DNA of 64,000 nucleotides. Source: Hydnum rufescens UP504 (Eukaryota; Basidiomycota; Agaricomycetes; Cantharellales; Hydnaceae). The notes beneath the pieces were generated by a model. It did no database searches. It was not told the DNA's origin and saw nothing but the letters and a program-made list of their open reading frames with translations. Location: positions 95,213-159,212 of the forward strand of contig MU128980.1 in assembly GCA_014904985.1 (NCBI GenBank), given 5' to 3'. Every line of letters begins with the position of its first letter. Position 1 is the first letter of the stretch. A program made the position numbers and the translations under genes. Shown here piece by piece: positions 59,334 through 64,000 of this stretch.

Positions 59334-61378
59334 TCAGGCATTCGCATTCCGCATTGTGGGATCGATCCACGGAAGTCCCAGCACCTGGAATACTTCCTCT
59401 TCACTATGCACAAACACCTGCTCTGAGTTGTGAACACGGGTTCTACCATCCAGGATCGGAAAATAAGCGAAGACCCAGGGAACGATCTAGATCGCACACC
59501 TACATTCCGCTACAATCAAACTTCATCCCTCTATGTGGCGGGTAATATCTAAGTGAGCCGCACCAGATCCGCCCCTATAAATGCCAACATACCGTTCCTG
59601 TTTCGCCCAAATCCGCAGATCTCGTTCAAACTGTGTTGATCCAGTCCTTCGCATGACAATAGCCGTGAGCAAAAAAATGAAAGGGATGATATCCGACTAG
59701 GCCAAGGATACTCACCACCCTACGACGGCGGTCCAATACACGTTCCAGGGCGCAAAAATGAGGTCCAGTCGTCGATGGACGCGCCCCTCTCCGTGGAATT
59801 TGAACACAGTCAACGCTGTATCCAACGTGTCTATCCCCTGCGAGCTGGGAAGAGGACAAGCTCGGTGGAGAGAAATCGGCGTACACAAGTAGGGCCAATT
59901 GTGCTTACGATGTAGAGAACCTGGAGAAGGGACTATGCTGTGACGTGAACGATGATAAAACTGGCGGTGCATCAATGGGCAAGATAAAATTGGCAATTTC
60001 AGATCATGGACGCACGCATAACGTGAGTTACGAGCCCTGAGTGAACCAACAGAGAATTATTTTTCGTCATCTCAACGTTAGACACGTAATGCCCACCTGC
60101 TTCTTGGAGACGAGTGACTAAAGCTTGACACATTCCTCGGTCTTGCTTCGGGTCGATACCCGGCCGAGAGAAAACAATATCTACGTCATTGGAATACTCC
60201 TTACCCCTGCGATACCTACGTTCGGGGAAGCACGATGAGTACGAAGATGTCTTTCTGTCAAAAGCGTAGGAGGATCTCCCCCACCCTCCACACATGGTAT
60301 GCTGGAAACCCTCCTGAATCGAATCCAAATGTTTGCAGATCGCTTCGACCATCTCCTCCACCTCCGCACGCGGAATCCTACACACATCCCCGAGGCCGAT
60401 ATAAGCGAAATGACAGGAAATCAAATCGAAGAAAACGCTTGCTTCTGAGCCAAATCGTCGCGGAGAACAAGGGCCTCTCTCATGCCTGAAGGCTTTCCAT
60501 TTTTCCTCTCCCATTCATTGTAATACCGTTCGAGATCTTCGAATGTCCGATTCCCTTGATCGTATAGCCGACGTGCTGTGCTCGGCCCAATGCCATATAT
60601 GGTGCTGAATAGAGACAGAACACCGAAACGAGGACTATTGATCGCTCGTCCTGAGAATCGACGTTCAGAGGCGCCTTCAGTGAATGATGGATGGCATACT
60701 GGCTTCCTTAATTTCTCCATCCTTCAAAAACTCGTCAATCTAGACAATCTGGGTTCAGGTCCTTGAATTCGACTGACAGAAAACAGGCATATACCATTTT
60801 AAACAGTTTTGGCCCAAGGCCCGGAAGGTCAACCACTTCCTTAGATGAGCGCACAACCCTGGGATAGGCTGTGCAACATTTGCACCACTTTGAGAAGAAC
60901 AAATTTCCATAATGAGTATAGACGGATCACACCTTTAAGTACCTGTCAAGGATTCAGCTTAGTGTGATCCAGAATTGGTCTTGAGCTAACCGATATGCTT
61001 CTTGAGTAACTCAATTCACCGCCTTCAAGGAACCGCCAATGCATTATAATTGCGAGGCAATCAACAAGCTCCTGGTTTAAGCATTTCAAAGGTGACAGCC
61101 TGTGAGTGGCGAAGCGAGCTTTGTAGGATATCGTGGATTGGAAGCTAGTGGATGATGGAAAGGATGGATCGGGATCACTGGGTATTAGGACAGGAGCAGC
61201 TGTGGCCGACGAGTTCCCCCTAGACAGCACATTGGGAGGAGGGGAAGAGGCGGGACGCAAAGATCGGATCGCAAAGTAGGGATCAAATGGCATTAACTTG
61301 TGAGGGAACCGGATCCAGATTGGATCCGAGTCACTCGATCTCTTCGAGAAAGCGCTTAGAGTCGTCTGAGGGGACGGG
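59334..61378 (-). CDS. POL4: Family X DNA polymerase (Pol4/lambda type), 5' end lost at a retroelement junction
   Basis: Reading from the right: a Ser/Pro linker, then LSPLKCLNQELVDCLAIIM and LEGGELSYSRSIS (8-kDa domain); EVVDLPGLGPKLFKM and STIYGIGPSTARRLYDQG (helix-hairpin-helix motifs); YIGLGDVCRIPRAEVEEMVE; YRRGKEYSNDVDIVFSRPG with the two metal-binding Asp; VHRRLDLIFAPWNVYWTAVV with the third Asp; GSTQFERDLRIWAKQE; and the terminal EEEVFQVLGLPWIDPTMRNA (stop 59336-59334). So the polymerase core of a gap-filling enzyme for base-excision and end-joining repair is complete. The N-terminal BRCT domain usual for Pol4/lambda is not found: the coding trail fades at about 61250-61378, where the Ty3/gypsy pol begins on the other strand. 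No start codon can be assigned; the coordinate 61378 is the junction. Confidence 0.85.
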
Positions 61379-63112
61379 ATGACTGACCAAAGCAGCCGTG
61401 CCACTATTATCAAGGAGAATATTGAAACTCTGCGGCAACAGCTCCGCGCTGAGTGCGCTGATCTCTGTAAGGCTGTAGAGGAAACCCCTCTTCCTCCCCT
61501 CCGTAATATCAACCATTCCATACCACTCATTGACGAAACCAAGGTCTATAAGTCCCGGCGGTCCACATGCCCCGAGGCTCTTCGACCCCTTTGGAATAAG
61601 AAACGGGATGCCATGATTAATACTGGCCGCTGGGAATACCATGTAGGACCAAATGCGGCCCCGATGTTAATTGTCAAAAAGAAACCTGGTCCAAATGGTG
61701 AAGTGCGTATTCGCACTGTTATTGACAAACGAGAGCAAAATGCTAATACGGTGAAAATGGCCTCGCCCCTACCGGACATCCGGGAGCTGCTGGACCGAAT
61801 CGCACGCCACCCTTACCGAACTGTGATAGATGGGCGTGACGCCTATGAACAAATTAGAGTACATCCTGATCATGTCAACCGTAATCTACTTATGACACCA
61901 GATGGCACGATGCGGAGCTTGGTCATGCTCCAAGGTGACTGCAACTCCGGTGCGACCTTCCAACAGATCATGGTAGCTGCCTTATCCTCATATATTGGTG
62001 TATTTGTCGATGTCTACTTGGATGACATTCTGATATATTCTAACTCCATTGATGACCACATGAAGCACTGCCATATGGTCTTCAATGTCTTGCGGCAGGA
62101 GAAATTCTACCTGACCACACTAGATAAACTCCAATTCTTTGCCGAGAAATTGGAGATTCTTGGGCATGTAATTGATAAAGATGGAATTGTCATGGACCCC
62201 CACAAAGTGGACTCTATCATGAAGTGGAAAATCCCTACTAATGCCTCTCTCCTGCATGGATTTCTCGGTGCTGCTGGCTACCTTGCCCCAAGCTGCAAGG
62301 ATTTACGCCGCCCAATGGGTGTTCTCACACCTCTCACGAGTGCTAAGCGGCCCTGGAAATGGGATGAAGTACACCAACGTGCCTTTGAAGACATCCAACA
62401 GATCGTATCGGACTACCGTGATCATCACCGAAGACCCATAAACTATGCCCCTGGAGCCCCACCAGTGAACCTAGTCACTGATGCATCCCTTACTGGTGCA
62501 GGCGGAGTAGTAAGCCAAGGTGAAAACCTTGATACTGCTCAGATTGTTGCCTTTTGGAGTGGTAAATTCAATTCTGCACAACAGAATTATCCTGTACATG
62601 AACGAGAACTACTAGCCATCATTGAGTCTCTGAAGCGATTCAAGGATCTTTTGATTGGGCTTCACTTCCGCCTATACACGGACCATAAACCCCTCCAGTT
62701 CCTTCAATCTCAGTCAAAATTGTCAGCTCGCCAAGCTCGGTGGCTTGATGCCCTAAGTGATTATGATTTCACCATAATGTACCTCCCGGGGAATCTCAAT
62801 GGTTTCCCAGATGCCTTATCCAGGATCTACAGTGATGAACCCCTAGGTACTGAACGAGCCGAATCCGAATTCATCTCAGAACGGTCTTCATCTGACCCAG
62901 GGGTAATCCTATCTAAGGCAATTGCACCACACATGGCTTTCACCCGACCCTTAGACACAGGACCCCTTCCCATTCAACCTCGGGTTCTCCGTACCCGAAC
63001 ACCTCGGCCTGCTATTGCAGCCAACCCCGGCCCAAACCCCGGAAACTGCCAGTGGCACCAACCACCACAATCACTAAGACCGGTGTGTCCACCCCCCCTG
63101 AAACTACTTTAG
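61379..63112 (+). CDS. Retroelement pol: reverse transcriptase and RNase H
   Basis: The 577-codon frame begins MTDQSSRATIIKENIETL. The reverse transcriptase fingers and palm are present (TVIDKREQNANTVKM; IDGRDAYEQIRVHP; LQGDCNSGATFQQIM) with the catalytic box VDVYLDDILIYS, then the thumb (KWKIPTNASLLHGFLGAAGY). RNase H follows with VTDASLTGAGGVVS, ERELLAIIE and YTDHKPLQFL, so the acidic catalytic residues are in place, and SARQARWLDALSDYDFTIMY with LNGFPDALSR. An in-frame TGA lies just 5' of the Met. The frame closes at 63112 in a Pro-rich linker shortly after the C7 run at 63092-63098. Confidence 0.9.
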   Translation: MTDQSSRATIIKENIETLRQQLRAECADLCKAVEETPLPPLRNINHSIPLIDETKVYKSRRSTCPEALRPLWNKKRDAMINTGRWEYHVGPNAAPMLIVKKKPGPNGEVRIRTVIDKREQNANTVKMASPLPDIRELLDRIARHPYRTVIDGRDAYEQIRVHPDHVNRNLLMTPDGTMRSLVMLQGDCNSGATFQQIMVAALSSYIGVFVDVYLDDILIYSNSIDDHMKHCHMVFNVLRQEKFYLTTLDKLQFFAEKLEILGHVIDKDGIVMDPHKVDSIMKWKIPTNASLLHGFLGAAGYLAPSCKDLRRPMGVLTPLTSAKRPWKWDEVHQRAFEDIQQIVSDYRDHHRRPINYAPGAPPVNLVTDASLTGAGGVVSQGENLDTAQIVAFWSGKFNSAQQNYPVHERELLAIIESLKRFKDLLIGLHFRLYTDHKPLQFLQSQSKLSARQARWLDALSDYDFTIMYLPGNLNGFPDALSRIYSDEPLGTERAESEFISERSSSDPGVILSKAIAPHMAFTRPLDTGPLPIQPRVLRTRTPRPAIAANPGPNPGNCQWHQPPQSLRPVCPPPLKLL

Positions 63113-63774
63113 CCCCTATGGAAAAGCTGAAGTTAAGAATTAAAGTACCAGAACATCTCCGTCAGAAATCAGCTGTCTCTAAGCCGCCACCCCTAGCTGA
63201 AAATGTACTTGGCGATGAAATTGACGAGCTAACAAAGAGACCTCCATTACTGGTCTCACTGACCTCTGGATCTGCCCCCGGACTAGTCCTTCCAGACTAT
63301 CTGGCAGGGAAATATTCTGAAGACCCTTTCTTCTCTATAATTGTGGATTCACCAGAGGTAGCCAACACCCCAGATGGATATCTATCACGGTACAAAAACT
63401 TTATATACCAAGATGGGAAGTACCTCTATATGGAGAATGGTCCTTACAGTATTCTTTGTATTCCGGACCTGAAATATCAGGACAGGAGAATCCGGGAAAT
63501 CCTTATATCACATGCACATTCCTTATTGGCCCACCTGGGACCACAGAAAACCTTTACCTACCTCCACCGATACGTCTGGTGGAAGGATATGTACAAAGAT
63601 GTGAAGGCATTCTGTACCTCCTGTATCACCTGCAATGCCTCAAAGGCACGGACTCAATTGCCCTTCGGCTTATTATCCACATTGCCAGTACCCTCACGGC
63701 CCTGGCAAGCCATTGGTATTGACTTCGTCGGGCCTCTTCCTCTGTCAAAAAACGTAATGGTGCATTTGATATGA
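63052..63774 (+). CDS. Retroelement pol: linker and integrase zinc-binding domain
   Basis: This frame is one base off the RT frame and takes over across the C7 run. The first codon (GTG) is not a real start. It carries the Pro-rich linker, then SHAHSLLAHLGPQKTFTYLH and CTSCITCN (the His-His-Cys-Cys zinc-binding module of integrase) and PWQAIGIDFVGPLPLS, which holds the first Asp of the DDE core. It stops at 63774, shortly after the A6-C run at 63747-63753. Confidence 0.85.
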   Translation: MAPTTTITKTGVSTPPETTLAPMEKLKLRIKVPEHLRQKSAVSKPPPLAENVLGDEIDELTKRPPLLVSLTSGSAPGLVLPDYLAGKYSEDPFFSIIVDSPEVANTPDGYLSRYKNFIYQDGKYLYMENGPYSILCIPDLKYQDRRIREILISHAHSLLAHLGPQKTFTYLHRYVWWKDMYKDVKAFCTSCITCNASKARTQLPFGLLSTLPVPSRPWQAIGIDFVGPLPLSKNVMVHLI

Positions 63775-64000
63775 TCTGTGTTATCATAGACCATTTCTCT
63801 TCTATGGTCCACCTAGTCCCAACCCTACAAACTGTAATAAGCCACAAGGATATCGCCGAGCTCATGTTTGACAACGTGTATAAACTACATGGGCTACCAG
63901 ATCGAATCATCAGTGACCGAGACTCCTTATTCACAAGTGTATTTTGGACCCACCTACATAATCTCATTGGGGTAGAATTACGGATGTCAACGGCTTACCA
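63753..64000 (+). CDS. Retroelement pol: integrase catalytic core, truncated by window end
   Basis: In the frame entered after the A AAA AAC heptamer: FDMICVIIDHFSSMVHLVPT, ELMFDNVYKLHGLPDRIISD and RDSLFTSVFW, which supply the second Asp of the DDE core. The final Glu lies beyond base 64000. It is open to the window end. Confidence 0.85.

Larger units (their letters stand above)
61379..64000 (+). mobile_element. Ty3/gypsy LTR retrotransposon, pol region (5' part absent, 3' part beyond window)
   Basis: Reverse transcriptase, RNase H and integrase occur in this order on the plus strand, the Ty3/gypsy order. No gag, protease, primer-binding site or LTR can be seen to the left; the DNA there is a polymerase gene on the opposite strand. 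The right end is cut by the window. The pol reading is split into three overlapping frames at a C7 run and an A6 run. The few disabling changes suggest a young copy, sequencing errors, or both. Confidence 0.85.

Noticed and set aside
41359..61378. A DNA/RNA-processing gene cluster (Rpp30, XPF, Pol X, with Sen54 further left)
   Set aside because: They are dispersed, on both strands, in different pathways and separated by unrelated genes, so chance proximity is enough.

Overview
This window is nuclear DNA from a filamentous basidiomycete, most likely an Agaricomycete; a Rhizoctonia/Ceratobasidium-type fungus is a guess from overall protein style, not a demonstration. The evidence is about twenty eukaryotic housekeeping genes broken by very short introns (about 45-80 nt, GT..AG with CTNAC branch sites, two of them GC..AG), packed on both strands, plus one Ty3/gypsy retroelement of the type common in Agaricomycetes.

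Layout, left to right. 1-3609 (-): BTB/POZ protein with a C-terminal CAP-Gly domain, running off the window. 4045-5883 (-): Fus3/Kss1-type MAP kinase, head to head with 5901-6811 (+), an RS-rich MMTAG2-like protein. 7616-14363 (-): one very large Ser-rich disordered protein. 15239-17252 (-): CaiB/BaiF CoA-transferase. 17253-20807: gene-poor. 20808-21309 (-): small spliced gene. 21786-22939 (-): ATP10. 23438-25658 (+): FBXO21-like F-box/SirB1/YccV protein. 26592-28247 (-): SEN54. 28248-31002: gene-poor. 31003-33179 (+): ferric reductase. 33180-35477: gene-poor. 35478-36296 (+): small conserved-looking protein. 36809-39676 (+): TRAPPII Trs65-like. 39728-41319 (-): dienelactone hydrolase. 41359-42668 (+): RNase P/MRP Rpp30. 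42803-44699 (-): F-box protein. 44721-48502 (+): XPF/Rad1. 48583-49694 (+): phosducin-like. 50161-54280 (+): kinesin-5. 55014-58209 (+): ITC1/ACF1-like ISWI partner. 59334-61378 (-): family X DNA polymerase. 61379-64000 (+): Ty3/gypsy pol, abutting the polymerase gene and cut by the window end.

The genes are mostly unrelated housekeeping functions: signalling, vesicle traffic, tRNA processing (Sen54, Rpp30), DNA repair (XPF, Pol X), chromatin, spindle. I see no operon-like system, gene cluster, CRISPR array or toxin. What stands out is architectural: three divergent gene pairs whose start codons are only 17-39 bp apart, two GC-AG introns, a BTB-CAP-Gly fusion, and a retroelement joined directly to a repair polymerase gene.

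A caution for any user: at least a dozen single-base frame breaks lie inside otherwise conserved proteins (RS protein, ferric reductase, Trs65, hydrolase, XPF, kinesin-5, retroelement pol), many of them in homopolymer runs. The simplest reading is uncorrected sequencing indels, so gene ends and pseudogene calls here should not be taken at face value. Exon borders given are hand-derived from splice motifs and reading frames.
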